Notes under the pieces: generated by a model
What the model was told of the DNA's origin: nothing
Seen by the model: only the letters and a program-made list of their open reading frames with translations
Databases searched by the model: none
Translations under genes and position numbers: made by a program
In this document: positions 33,158 through 41,042 of the stretch, one piece after another
Layout: every line of letters starts with the position of its first letter
Numbering within the stretch: position 1 is the stretch's first letter
DNA from: a virus
Length of the DNA stretch: 64,000 nt
Reading direction: 5' to 3' (one strand)
IMG/VR virus record: IMGVR_UViG_3300035698_034576
Coordinates: 19,152 to 83,151 of that record

Positions 33158-35263
33158 ATGTTTTCAAAAGCAGAAATACAAGCTCTGTTAAATGTAATAA
33201 ACAAGAATAGTTTGTTCTTTATTGCTTCCCAACTTGGGAAGCATTTGTTATTACCGGACGATGTTTCTTTTTTAAAAAAGGAAGGAATAGATCTTTCTAA
33301 AATAATCACAAAACATAGTCCGCTAGAACAAGCCTATTTGTTTGGCCATATATCTACTCTTCTGGAAAATGATGTTGTCAAGAAGATGACCTTCAAAGAC
33401 TTCACTAAATACTTGACTAGTGATAAATGGATGCCTCTTATACAAAAAGAAAAATATGCTCTCACAGCAGTTGAAAACTTTGCATACTATGAAATTCGTG
33501 GACTTGGAACAAGATACAATCAAAGGCTTGGTCATTTAGTTTCTGAAGTAGATAAAAAAACAAAAGAGGCGAGAGAGTTAAGTGTTAAAAAGACGGCAAA
33601 AGAGGCTATTGTAAGAAGGGAGAATAAAAAGTGGCTAGCTTCAGAACTCAGATCAATAACAGAGGATTGGGGAAGAGATTGGGGAAGAGCTTCTGATTTT
33701 ATAATGACCACAGCTTACTCAAAGGGTTCTGTTGAAGCTGCAAAAAAGAGGTCTGGAGAACAAGCAAAGGTTTGGATGTCTGTTTATCCGCAAGCATGTA
33801 AGCATTGTATCAAAGCCTATTTAACAGATGGAATAGGATCAAGGCCAAGAGTTTTTCTTGTAACGGATCTTGAGAGGAATGGGACAAATATCGGAAGAAA
33901 GACTGCAGAAGCCTTACCCGTTGTTCCTCCATACCATCCACATTGTTTTACAAGTGGTAGGACTCCTGTTATGACAGAAGAGGGCTATAAATTTATAAAC
34001 AAAATAAAAATAGGGGATTTAGTTTTAACTCATAAAGGAAGATTCAGAAAAGTTAGTCAATTGCATTTTAATAAAATAAAAAAAATTGAGATAGAAAATA
34101 AATATTTCAATATTACTTATAAAATAAAGCAATTTGACAAAACCGATAAATTTGTTACTATTTGTAAGATAACTCCGGATCATCCTTTTTTATCAAATAA
34201 TAAGTGGGTGTCAGCTAAAAAACTGAAGATCAATGATACTTTATCTTTATTACAAAGAAAATGTTTTAATCCTAAATGTGAAAACTATACTTCTATATCT
34301 TCCAAATTTGAAGAAAATCAATATTGCTCCATAACTTGCGGAAATTCTCGCTCAGCTAATAAACAATGGGAAAATTACTCAGAGGATAAAAAAGCATCAA
34401 TATCTAAAAATATCAGTGAAGGAAATTTAAGAAGATATAAATTAACATCAAAAGAATACAGACAAAAATTAACTGAAAATGGACGTATAGCTCATGAAAA
34501 AGTAATGTCTACATGGTCAGATGAAAAGAAAAAAGAAGTTATTCTTAAAATAAGAAATTCTAATAAAAAAACATGGTCTTCTTTTACTGATAAAGTAAAA
34601 ACAAAAAAAGCTTCTAAAGCCAGGAAAAAAAATTCTTCTCATGGTAGATCAGGAAATTCTCCATTAGAAATTACTTTTTCAAAAATTTTAAGTAAATTTG
34701 ATCAGAATTTTACTAATAATTTTAAAATAGAAACAAAGAGAACAAACCCTAATAATTCAAATCAATCTATTTATAGATGGCTGGATTTTTATGACCCTAG
34801 ATTAAATATAGTTTTTGAAGTAGACAGTGATTATTGGCACTCTGATAAAGAAAGAGATAGGATAAGAGATAATGAAATTTTTAATCTGATAGGGGCGGAT
34901 ATATTTCATATAAAAGAAGATGAATTTAAAGATTTAATAAAGTTAGAGGAGAAGGTTGGAAGATTATTATCTAATCATAATGGAGACTACTCTTTCAAAG
35001 ATGTTAAAATTGTGGATATAGAAGAAGTTTTCTATAAAGGCAATGGAGAAGGAATGGTTTACACTTATAATCTTTCAGTGGAAGAAGATGAGAGTTATAT
35101 TGTAAAAGGGATCGCTGTACATAATTGCCGATGTGATCCAAACTATTTTCACGACGGATCTGAGTGGGACGAAGAAGAAAAAAGGTTTAAAAAACCTAAA
35201 TATGTATCAAAATACAAACCATTAGTCAAAGTTACTATTAACGGAAAAGAATATGAAGGATAA
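33158..35263 (+). CDS. MuF/SPP1 gp7-like minor head protein with an intein (701 aa)
   Basis: Residues 1-262 and 657-701 form a minor head protein of the SPP1 gp7/Mu gpF type: a helical domain, the QACKHCIKAYLTDGIG segment, and the conserved PPYHPH-CRC end motif. An intein of 394 residues splits HPH from CRC. This family sits at the portal and may be ejected with DNA. The intein-free protein is about 307 aa, near the usual size. The start ATG at 33158 is in frame; the ATG four nt upstream is not. The end overlaps the next gene by 11 nt. Confidence 0.85.
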   Translation: MFSKAEIQALLNVINKNSLFFIASQLGKHLLLPDDVSFLKKEGIDLSKIITKHSPLEQAYLFGHISTLLENDVVKKMTFKDFTKYLTSDKWMPLIQKEKYALTAVENFAYYEIRGLGTRYNQRLGHLVSEVDKKTKEARELSVKKTAKEAIVRRENKKWLASELRSITEDWGRDWGRASDFIMTTAYSKGSVEAAKKRSGEQAKVWMSVYPQACKHCIKAYLTDGIGSRPRVFLVTDLERNGTNIGRKTAEALPVVPPYHPHCFTSGRTPVMTEEGYKFINKIKIGDLVLTHKGRFRKVSQLHFNKIKKIEIENKYFNITYKIKQFDKTDKFVTICKITPDHPFLSNNKWVSAKKLKINDTLSLLQRKCFNPKCENYTSISSKFEENQYCSITCGNSRSANKQWENYSEDKKASISKNISEGNLRRYKLTSKEYRQKLTENGRIAHEKVMSTWSDEKKKEVILKIRNSNKKTWSSFTDKVKTKKASKARKKNSSHGRSGNSPLEITFSKILSKFDQNFTNNFKIETKRTNPNNSNQSIYRWLDFYDPRLNIVFEVDSDYWHSDKERDRIRDNEIFNLIGADIFHIKEDEFKDLIKLEEKVGRLLSNHNGDYSFKDVKIVDIEEVFYKGNGEGMVYTYNLSVEEDESYIVKGIAVHNCRCDPNYFHDGSEWDEEEKRFKKPKYVSKYKPLVKVTINGKEYEG
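33944..35125 (+). other. Intein in the minor head protein with Vsr-like endonuclease (394 aa)
   Basis: Starts with Cys263 (CFTSGRTPVMTEEGYKFI), has block B KITPDHPFL, block F YTYNLSVEEDESY, and ends AVHN before +1 Cys657. Inserted between are a Cys4 finger (CFNPKCENY...CSITCG), helical KKASISKNISEGN-type modules resembling NUMOD3, and a Vsr-like core with YRWLDFYDPRLNIVFEVDSD followed by YWHSD and RDNEIFNLIGADIF. Both splicing and nuclease motifs look complete. It is the second Vsr-like intein in this window. Confidence 0.87.
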
Positions 35264-36065
35264 AGATATGAGCATATTAAGAGCTATAAGAGAAGCAACA
35301 GGACAATCCATGCCTCTTAAAAAAGGATTTAAAGCCTATATGAAATTAAAAGAAGAGGTTGATTTGTTAAAAGAAAGTTTATCCCTGCTCTCCATGCAGC
35401 AAGAAGCAACAAAAAACCATTTCAATAAAGCTCTTGAAGCAAATCCTTTAAGACTAGCTGAATTTAATAAAAGGTTTAACGCTAGCTTTGAAGATTATAT
35501 ATCAAAAGTTGAGGAGATAAAGAAAAGCCATGATGAAAAGAAATTGCTAATGGGCCATTACAAAGAGATCACTATTGGTCTTGATGACTGGCTAAGTAAG
35601 TTGATTGAGTATGACAATTTACTTGAAAGTAAAGAGTATAAGTACAAAAAGTTTTTAAAAGATGGTTTAGGGCTTTACAGGAAGGATTTGCCTCAGTTCT
35701 CTTACAAGGATATTCAGGATATATTGGTTAAGCTTGGCAGGGAGGGAATAATATTTAGTAAAGTATCTATTCCTATAGATTTAATAAAACCATCACAAAT
35801 TGATTTTTGCGAAGAAAAGATCCAGAATTTATTAAATAATGGAATTGATGATGAAAACTTTGTTCCAATTATATCTAAGGATTTATTTCTTATTGATGGG
35901 CACCACAGATGGGCTCAAAAACTAGAGGAAGATGATCAGCAAATAATAGATGCTTTTTACATCAACATGAAAGCTGTTGACCTTATAGAAAATCTTAAGA
36001 AAGAAGAGGAAAAAGATAGGGCGAGAGAATTGTTAAAGAGAGCTGAAGAAGCTGGATTGATTTAA
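35253..36065 (+). CDS. Protein with a ParB/sulfiredoxin-like domain (270 aa)
   Basis: Residues 1-150 are helical and coiled-coil-like. Residues about 165-245 have the ParB-type pattern: IPIDLIKPSQIDF, VPIISKDLFLIDGHHRWAQK, then YINMKAVDLIENL. The DGHHRW motif marks the ParB/Srx nucleotide-binding fold; ParB proteins bind CTP, and related domains act as nucleases or kinases. In this context, translationally coupled to the MuF gene, a role in packaging or in the injected protein set is possible but unproven. Confidence 0.7.
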   Translation: MKDKDMSILRAIREATGQSMPLKKGFKAYMKLKEEVDLLKESLSLLSMQQEATKNHFNKALEANPLRLAEFNKRFNASFEDYISKVEEIKKSHDEKKLLMGHYKEITIGLDDWLSKLIEYDNLLESKEYKYKKFLKDGLGLYRKDLPQFSYKDIQDILVKLGREGIIFSKVSIPIDLIKPSQIDFCEEKIQNLLNNGIDDENFVPIISKDLFLIDGHHRWAQKLEEDDQQIIDAFYINMKAVDLIENLKKEEEKDRARELLKRAEEAGLI

Positions 36066-36082
36066 AAAAATTTTAAGATAGC

Positions 36083-36562
36083 ATGAAGAAAGTACCGGAA
36101 GAATTAAGAGATATTGTTGAAAGAAGGAATAAGTTTTTAACCATTGCTTTTTCAGAATTAAAGGACCAAATTAGGATAATAGGAAATCCACAAGCTCCAG
36201 CAATTCTCTTTAACGATACGATTATTATAAGTTGTTACGTTAAAAACTTTAACCTTCATTTCACAAACAAGCCTTATGATGGGGAAATTGTTTCAACGTA
36301 TAAATTGAAAAGTGGGTTTGTTCTTTCAAAGCAAACTATCAAGAATCACCTAAAAGAGAGTGAGCATAGAAAAATCTTTAGAATATCTTTCCAAGGATCC
36401 TCTCTATTTTTGACTGGATGGAACTATAGAGGCCGAGGGGAGCAGGAGGAACTCTATCCTGTTTTTTCCAGGCACAATCCGAAGGTTTATTTTACCCTAA
36501 AGAAAGCTGAAGAGGTTTTAGAGAGACTTAGGGGCTTTCATTATATTGTTGATATATTGTAA
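36083..36562 (+). CDS. Hypothetical protein (159 aa)
   Basis: Helical start (VPEELRDIVERRNKFLTIAF) followed by a beta-rich domain. No motif recognised. It is the last gene of the head-region operon before the promoter at 36583. Confidence 0.55.
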   Translation: MKKVPEELRDIVERRNKFLTIAFSELKDQIRIIGNPQAPAILFNDTIIISCYVKNFNLHFTNKPYDGEIVSTYKLKSGFVLSKQTIKNHLKESEHRKIFRISFQGSSLFLTGWNYRGRGEQEELYPVFSRHNPKVYFTLKKAEEVLERLRGFHYIVDIL

Positions 36563-36582
36563 TAGAGGCTGTCCTTATTTTT

Positions 36583-36603
36583 TTTGTTATATTTAATAAA
36601 AAT
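36583..36603 (+). promoter_or_regulatory. Late-type promoter of the receiver-PAS-lysis operon
   Basis: TTTGTTATATTTAATAAAAA with TATATTTA at 36588-36595. It is the closest match to the consensus along with 49693 and directly precedes the receiver-domain gene. Confidence 0.7.
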
Positions 36604-36611
36604 AAGAGTAG

Positions 36612-36950
36612 ATGAAAATACTTATTGCAGAAGACGACTTCATATCCGCCCTACTATATAATAAGATCCTTAAGGAGCACACCATATCCATTGTTTTAGA
36701 TGGAATTGATTTCATACAGGAGCATTCTTCTGAATATGATTTATTTATAATAGATTTATATCTAAGGAGGCAGAGTAGCTATGAAATCATAGACTATCTT
36801 GTTTCTGTTGGAAATACTAAACCTATTCTTGTAATTTCAGCCATAGATTTTGATAAAAGACTTATAAAAGAAAGAGACACTGAGATAAGTGTTATGAGGA
36901 AGCCTATTTTGTCAAAAAAACTATTAGAATTCATAAATTTAATAAAATAA
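36612..36950 (+). CDS. Stand-alone response-regulator receiver domain (112 aa)
   Basis: A complete REC fold without an output domain: acidic pocket Glu7-Asp8-Asp9 (LIAEDDF), phospho-acceptor Asp48 (FIIDLYL), Ser76 (LVISA) and Lys97 (MRKPI). All residues needed for phosphorylation are present, so it could receive phosphate from a host histidine kinase. The next gene, 4 nt downstream, encodes a PAS protein, and lysis genes follow. A role in sensing host state or lysis timing is an inference from this order. Confidence 0.85.
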   Translation: MKILIAEDDFISALLYNKILKEHTISIVLDGIDFIQEHSSEYDLFIIDLYLRRQSSYEIIDYLVSVGNTKPILVISAIDFDKRLIKERDTEISVMRKPILSKKLLEFINLIK

Positions 36951-36954
36951 AAGA

Positions 36955-37401
36955 ATGTGTAAAGTTACCGATAGTATAATTGAGAGTGCAAAAACAATTG
37001 AGAGAATTGTCACAAAGACAATGAAAGAGATGGAAATTTCAAACATTACCATAAAAGCTGGAAAAGATATTGTTTATGTTTCCGACCTCTCTACAAATAA
37101 AATTGTTTTTCTAAATGATCAAGCAAAACTTCTTTTTGGAGATGCTGTTGGAGAGACATGTTTTACCGCCCTTCAAGATAGTGAATTTGAGTGTGATTAT
37201 TGTAACAATGAAGAGTTATTAGCCAATCCAGAGAAAGAGGTGGAGTGGATATTCTTCAACAAGAAACTTGGTAAATTATTTCGCATAGTTAACTATGTAA
37301 AAAAATTAGAAGATAAAACTTATAGATTTGAGAGAGCCTCTGATATAACAGATCAAGTGGGGGATATAGCTCGCTTGAGTAAAATCCACAAGTTGATATG
37401 A
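36955..37401 (+). CDS. PAS-domain protein (148 aa)
   Basis: Residues about 40-135 match a PAS fold: IVYVSDLSTNKIVFLNDQAK, then LLFGDAVGETCFTAL, CDYCNNEELL and a terminal RFERASDITDQ. The two-Cys segment (ECDYC) is common in PAS domains of environmental sensors. There is no kinase or other output domain. It probably acts with the receiver domain encoded just upstream or with host proteins. Its end overlaps the next gene by 4 nt. Confidence 0.8.
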   Translation: MCKVTDSIIESAKTIERIVTKTMKEMEISNITIKAGKDIVYVSDLSTNKIVFLNDQAKLLFGDAVGETCFTALQDSEFECDYCNNEELLANPEKEVEWIFFNKKLGKLFRIVNYVKKLEDKTYRFERASDITDQVGDIARLSKIHKLI

Positions 37402-37817
37402 GCGAAACAGAAGAATTAGTAAAAGCGATCGAGACTATGAGTAAGGGTTTTGAGTCGTTAAGAGATAAAATGGAGAATGACAAAAAATCCTCGAGCTTTG
37501 ATTATGTAAAGTGGATAGGAGGACTTGTCCTTGTTTTCATAACAGCATTTTCTGGGAATAGTATTTCTAACGCAAACCTCTTAAATAAAGTAGAAAACAA
37601 TGAAAAAACTGCTAAAACAATTAGCAGTCGCATTGGCTCTTTAGAATCGGAAATGGATATTGTAGTAAAGGATCTTTATGCAAGGGATCATCTCAATGTA
37701 TCTAAGGAAACATTTTACGCTGCATGGTACAATCACATAGAGAAGAATAATTATAACTTTAGAAGAATAGGCGAAAAGATTAACATATCCCTCATAACAG
37801 AAGAGGGGAATAAATAA
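37398..37817 (+). CDS. Membrane protein next to the lysis genes (139 aa)
   Basis: One hydrophobic segment at about residues 37-54 (YVKWIGGLVLVFITAFSG) between an N-terminal and a C-terminal helical, coiled-coil-like part (RIGSLESEMDIVVKDLYARD). Topology of this kind is found in some holin-associated or antiholin-like proteins and in XhlA-like proteins. The position before the holin-like gene supports a lysis role, but no family is certain. Confidence 0.55.
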   Translation: MSETEELVKAIETMSKGFESLRDKMENDKKSSSFDYVKWIGGLVLVFITAFSGNSISNANLLNKVENNEKTAKTISSRIGSLESEMDIVVKDLYARDHLNVSKETFYAAWYNHIEKNNYNFRRIGEKINISLITEEGNK

Positions 37818-37824
37818 AAGAATT

Positions 37825-38226
37825 ATGAAAAAGAGATTTAAAAAAATATGGATATTTCTTTTATCCTGGAACGAACTAATAACAATCCCTGTTGGCCTTT
37901 TCATTTGGTGGATAGGCCCAACATTGATGCGTTGGTCGGGTTTTGATGAGACAGCTGGAGCATACGATTCAGTCGTACTAACAAAGATAGTTTTTGCTAT
38001 AATAGCGACAGGAATACTTTCAGGTTTTGCTTGGATATTTATTAAACTTGCCTTTCCAGAAGCATATCGGTATCTTGATGAGGCCTTAGGCAAAAACCTA
38101 GAAGAAGAAGTTTATAGTGAAGAGTTTTATAATAATAACATGACAAAATGGCAAAGATCAAAAGTAGTATTGTGGCTGTTATCTTTATATTTATTAGTGT
38201 TGGCCTTTTTGGTCAGTGCGATTTAA
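37825..38226 (+). CDS. Holin-like membrane protein (133 aa)
   Basis: Three hydrophobic segments at about residues 8-32, 50-76 and 112-132, with a basic N-terminus (MKKRFKKIWIFLLSWNEL) and a polar, acidic loop before the last helix. Size and topology fit a class I holin, which would permeabilise the inner membrane before the endolysin acts. It overlaps the CHAP gene by 79 nt in another frame. Confidence 0.55.
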   Translation: MKKRFKKIWIFLLSWNELITIPVGLFIWWIGPTLMRWSGFDETAGAYDSVVLTKIVFAIIATGILSGFAWIFIKLAFPEAYRYLDEALGKNLEEEVYSEEFYNNNMTKWQRSKVVLWLLSLYLLVLAFLVSAI

Positions 38227-38687
38227 GGCAAGAGCTTCAAACGAACTATAGAGATTTAATAGGAGTAAGAGAGCTAACGGGGAAAAATGACGGAAAGAAA
38301 GTTTCTGAAATTATAGAGGCCTCAGGCTTTGATTCAGTATCAAGAATTCCTTGGTGTGCTGCTTACATTTATTATAACTTTCTTGAAATAGGGCATAGAT
38401 TGGAAATTAAATACCCAGCTTATGCCCCTTCATATTTTCCTGAAAACAGAGTTATTTATACAAGAGGAAAAGGGAAAAAGTGCACTCCTTTAGAGGGGGA
38501 CATTATAGGAATCTATTTTTCATCTAAAGGAAGGATTGCTCATGTTGGGTTTTATGATGGAGAAAATGAGGATTACATAATTTCCGTAGAAGGAAACACA
38601 AATAAAGCTGGAAGTCGAGAGGGTGATGGAGTTTGGGTAAAATACAGACCAAAAGGAACTATTTATAAAATAAGCCGATTTTTATGA
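38148..38687 (+). CDS. CHAP-type endolysin with N-terminal export signal (179 aa)
   Basis: A CHAP (NlpC/P60-superfamily) peptidoglycan amidase/endopeptidase: catalytic Cys in IPWCAAYIYYNFL, His in GRIAHVGFY, and a third site in SVEGNTN followed by GDGVWVKYR. The N-terminus is a hydrophobic signal that ends in LFGQCD, resembling a lipobox, so it may be exported as a signal-anchor or lipoprotein endolysin rather than released by the holin alone. Length is typical for a single-domain CHAP lysin. Confidence 0.8.
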   Translation: MAKIKSSIVAVIFIFISVGLFGQCDLRQELQTNYRDLIGVRELTGKNDGKKVSEIIEASGFDSVSRIPWCAAYIYYNFLEIGHRLEIKYPAYAPSYFPENRVIYTRGKGKKCTPLEGDIIGIYFSSKGRIAHVGFYDGENEDYIISVEGNTNKAGSREGDGVWVKYRPKGTIYKISRFL

Positions 38688-39022
38688 TTAAAAAAATAGC
38701 AGTACAGGTTATCTTGTCAATCGCATTGATTGTTGTTACTTATCTATACTTCACAAAACCGGTAAAGATATTCAACACTGATCAGGTTGAGATAAATAGA
38801 TTAAATGATTCAATAAACAAGTTGAAATCTGCTTACAGTTTCCTTCTAGAAAAAGAAAGCGATAGTCTTGTTGATCTTATTGAAAGGAAGGATTCTGTTA
38901 TAAGAATAAAGAATGCTAATTACTGGAACTTAAAAAAGGAACATGAAAAAACTATTATTTCTATTATGGCTATGCCTGACGATTCCATCGTTATCCTTTT
39001 CTCAAGACTCACTATCCAATAA
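38684..39022 (+). CDS. Inner-membrane spanin-like protein (112 aa)
   Basis: One N-terminal membrane helix (VQVILSIALIVVTYLYF) followed by a periplasmic coiled coil (RLNDSINKLKSAYSFLLEKE). This is the layout of i-spanins. It overlaps the endolysin by 4 nt and contains the start of the next gene in another frame, as in Rz/Rz1-type pairs. Confidence 0.6.
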   Translation: MIKKIAVQVILSIALIVVTYLYFTKPVKIFNTDQVEINRLNDSINKLKSAYSFLLEKESDSLVDLIERKDSVIRIKNANYWNLKKEHEKTIISIMAMPDDSIVILFSRLTIQ

Positions 39023-39347
39023 AAGGGTTTTTGTAAGCATAGACCAATTAAGGATAGCTGTTGTAAAAATGGTTAGGCTTGATCAATTGCAAATTGAAGT
39101 AGATTCTTTGCTCTGTATAAACAAGAATTTATCAACACTTAACGTAGATTATTTTAATCTAGTTAGAATAGAAGAAAAGAAAAATGAAAATTTGCTAAAT
39201 AGAATTCAATTTTATGAGGAGATTTCTCTAAGAGAGAACGAAAGATATGAGAACATGGTTAAAGAAAATAAGAAAAAAAGAATCAAACAGGGAGTTGTCG
39301 TTTTTGCCGGAGGACTTATACTTGGAATTTTAACTACATTTTTTTAA
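38943..39347 (+). CDS. Second spanin-like protein, nested start in the preceding gene (134 aa)
   Basis: An N-terminal export signal (MKKLLFLLWLCLTIPSLSFS), a coiled coil (about residues 45-105) and a C-terminal membrane helix (VVVFAGGLILGILTTFF). The start lies 80 nt inside the previous gene in another frame. Unlike classical o-spanins there is no lipobox; the C-terminal TM gives it a unimolecular-like layout. The overlapping arrangement and position after the endolysin support a role in outer-membrane disruption. Confidence 0.55.
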   Translation: MKKLLFLLWLCLTIPSLSFSQDSLSNKRVFVSIDQLRIAVVKMVRLDQLQIEVDSLLCINKNLSTLNVDYFNLVRIEEKKNENLLNRIQFYEEISLRENERYENMVKENKKKRIKQGVVVFAGGLILGILTTFF

Positions 39348-39364
39348 TTCATTTAAAAAATTTT

Positions 39365-39380
39365 AATATATTTAATAAAT
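39365..39380 (+). promoter_or_regulatory. Late-type promoter of the capsid genes
   Basis: AATATATTTAATAAAT with TATATTTA at 39367-39374. It shares the core and the AATAAA downstream stretch with the other late-type sites and precedes the gene at 39402. Confidence 0.5.
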
Positions 39381-39401
39381 AAATAACTAATAAACAAAGT
39401 C

Positions 39402-39995
39402 ATGGACAGAATTTATTTAAGACCCGACGGAACTGTAAATATGGACAGTAATTACATTCCTCAAGAGGATATGGATATAATGACGAAAAAACATTCTGAG
39501 CAACCTACCTCACAATTAGGGACCCCAGGAGAGGTTTCTGTTGTAGGAGAGTTTGGAACGAAAGATTTTCGTAAAACAGTAATTGCTTTTGACGGTGATC
39601 TTGGGGCTATTGCCGGTGGAGCAGACCTTGCTCTCGGAGCATTGATTTATACTTTTCCAGCTGGGGTTATCAGAGTAAATTCTGTAAAAGCAAATTTCAG
39701 CTTGCAGCAAAAAGATGGAAAAGTAACTGCTGACACTCCAGAGGTTGGAATTGGAAGTACCGTTGGAACAGGAGTCACAGACACATTAGCGACCACTACT
39801 GATAACATTCTTGCAGGAGTTGCTATTACAGATTGCGACGGGACAGTAGAAAAAAGAGTTGCTTCATCAACTCATACAGTTTTAGAGGATGCTGCTCATA
39901 CAGTATTCTTTAATGTTGCTGATGGATGGGCTGCTGATGGTGATGCTGCCCTCGGATTTACTGGTGAAGTAGTTATTACTTGGGAAATACTTTAA
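39402..39995 (+). CDS. Probable head decoration or structural protein (197 aa)
   Basis: Gly/Ala/Thr-rich, beta-type protein with the segment ALGALIYTFPAGVIRVNSVK and later GIGSTVGTGVTDTLATTTDN, a pattern common to small capsid-associated proteins that form jelly-roll or Ig-like decorations. Its place directly before the prohead protease fits a head protein. No specific family is claimed. Confidence 0.65.
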   Translation: MDRIYLRPDGTVNMDSNYIPQEDMDIMTKKHSEQPTSQLGTPGEVSVVGEFGTKDFRKTVIAFDGDLGAIAGGADLALGALIYTFPAGVIRVNSVKANFSLQQKDGKVTADTPEVGIGSTVGTGVTDTLATTTDNILAGVAITDCDGTVEKRVASSTHTVLEDAAHTVFFNVADGWAADGDAALGFTGEVVITWEIL

Positions 39996-40008
39996 TAAAA
40001 CTAAGCTG

Positions 40009-41004
40009 ATGAAAAGCAATCGGTTCAACTTTTTCGTTCCTGCTACTATCTCTAAGTCAAGAGATAGTAGTGGTAATGAAATTATGGAAGTACAAGGAGT
40101 TGCCAGCACTATAATGAGAGATCTTGAAGGAGAATCTTTGGATCCATCAGGGTTTGAAATAGATTACTTTTTAAAGAGCGGACTGTTAAAGTGGGAGCAT
40201 GGAAAAGACCCAAAGTCTTATATAGGAACCCCAACTGAGGCTAGAGTAACCAGTAACAACGAATTTTTTATAAAAGGAAGGCTCTGGAATGACTCTGAAA
40301 CAGCAAGAAGTGCTTATGAATTAGCCAAGACTTTAGAAAAAAGCAATTCAGGAAGAAAAATAGGGTGGTCAATAGAAGGAAATTCCCTTGAAAAGAGTGC
40401 TGATGGTAAAAATATTCCAAGAGCTAGAATTACAAATGTGGTTTTAACAATGAACCCTGTTAACACAAACACATGGGCAGAAATTGTAAAAAGCAATTTT
40501 AAAGCCGACTATATAGAGCCAGAATTTGAGAAAAAAACAAATTATCAAGGGGAAGCTTGTATTTTCAGCTCAATAGAAGGAAATCAAGAAATATCCATTG
40601 ACACTGACTTTAACATTGTTAAAAAATCTATTGACCCTGACATAATTAAGAAAGATGAAACTAAGGGAGTTCCAAAAGATTTTTTAAGTGATTTGATAAA
40701 AGAGCATGAAAAATTAATTTGGCTATTAAAAGAAGGCACTAAAGAAGAGATTGAAGAGGAATTAAAAATTCAACAAAAGGAATTGGAGACTTATAAAAAA
40801 GAGTATAACTCTTTGGGTAAAACAATAAGCACTAATTCTGGAGCAGCTTTAGTAGCAGAAGATGTTGAAGGTTCTCCAAAGGTTTTGGCTAAAAGTGTAA
40901 GCTCTGATTGCATACAGAAATCAGTAACTATTCTTATAAATGCTATTTTGGAAGGAATTTTACCTAAATCTGAGCAAGAAAAGATAAAAAAAGCGATTGC
41001 ATAA
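40009..41004 (+). CDS. Prohead (maturation) serine protease, with long C-terminal extension (331 aa)
   Basis: Residues 1-165 match the HK97-type prohead protease: VQGVASTIMRDLEGES, KWEHGKDPKSYIGTP with the catalytic His, a middle GRLWNDSETARSAYELAKTL, SGRKIGWSIEGNSLE with the catalytic Ser, and TNVVLTMNPVNTNTWAEIV. It cleaves the scaffold and other head proteins during assembly. Residues 165-331 are an extension with KKSI and helical parts that could be self-cleaved. The gene is followed by scaffold and capsid genes in the standard order. Confidence 0.88.
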   Translation: MKSNRFNFFVPATISKSRDSSGNEIMEVQGVASTIMRDLEGESLDPSGFEIDYFLKSGLLKWEHGKDPKSYIGTPTEARVTSNNEFFIKGRLWNDSETARSAYELAKTLEKSNSGRKIGWSIEGNSLEKSADGKNIPRARITNVVLTMNPVNTNTWAEIVKSNFKADYIEPEFEKKTNYQGEACIFSSIEGNQEISIDTDFNIVKKSIDPDIIKKDETKGVPKDFLSDLIKEHEKLIWLLKEGTKEEIEEELKIQQKELETYKKEYNSLGKTISTNSGAALVAEDVEGSPKVLAKSVSSDCIQKSVTILINAILEGILPKSEQEKIKKAIA

Positions 41005-41013
41005 AGAAAAAAT

Positions 41014-41030
41014 ATTATATTTAATAAAAA
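41014..41030 (+). promoter_or_regulatory. Late-type promoter before the scaffold gene
   Basis: ATTATATTTAATAAAAA with TATATTTA at 41016-41023, 20 nt upstream of the scaffold start. Confidence 0.55.
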
Positions 41031-41042
41031 ATATCTTTTATT

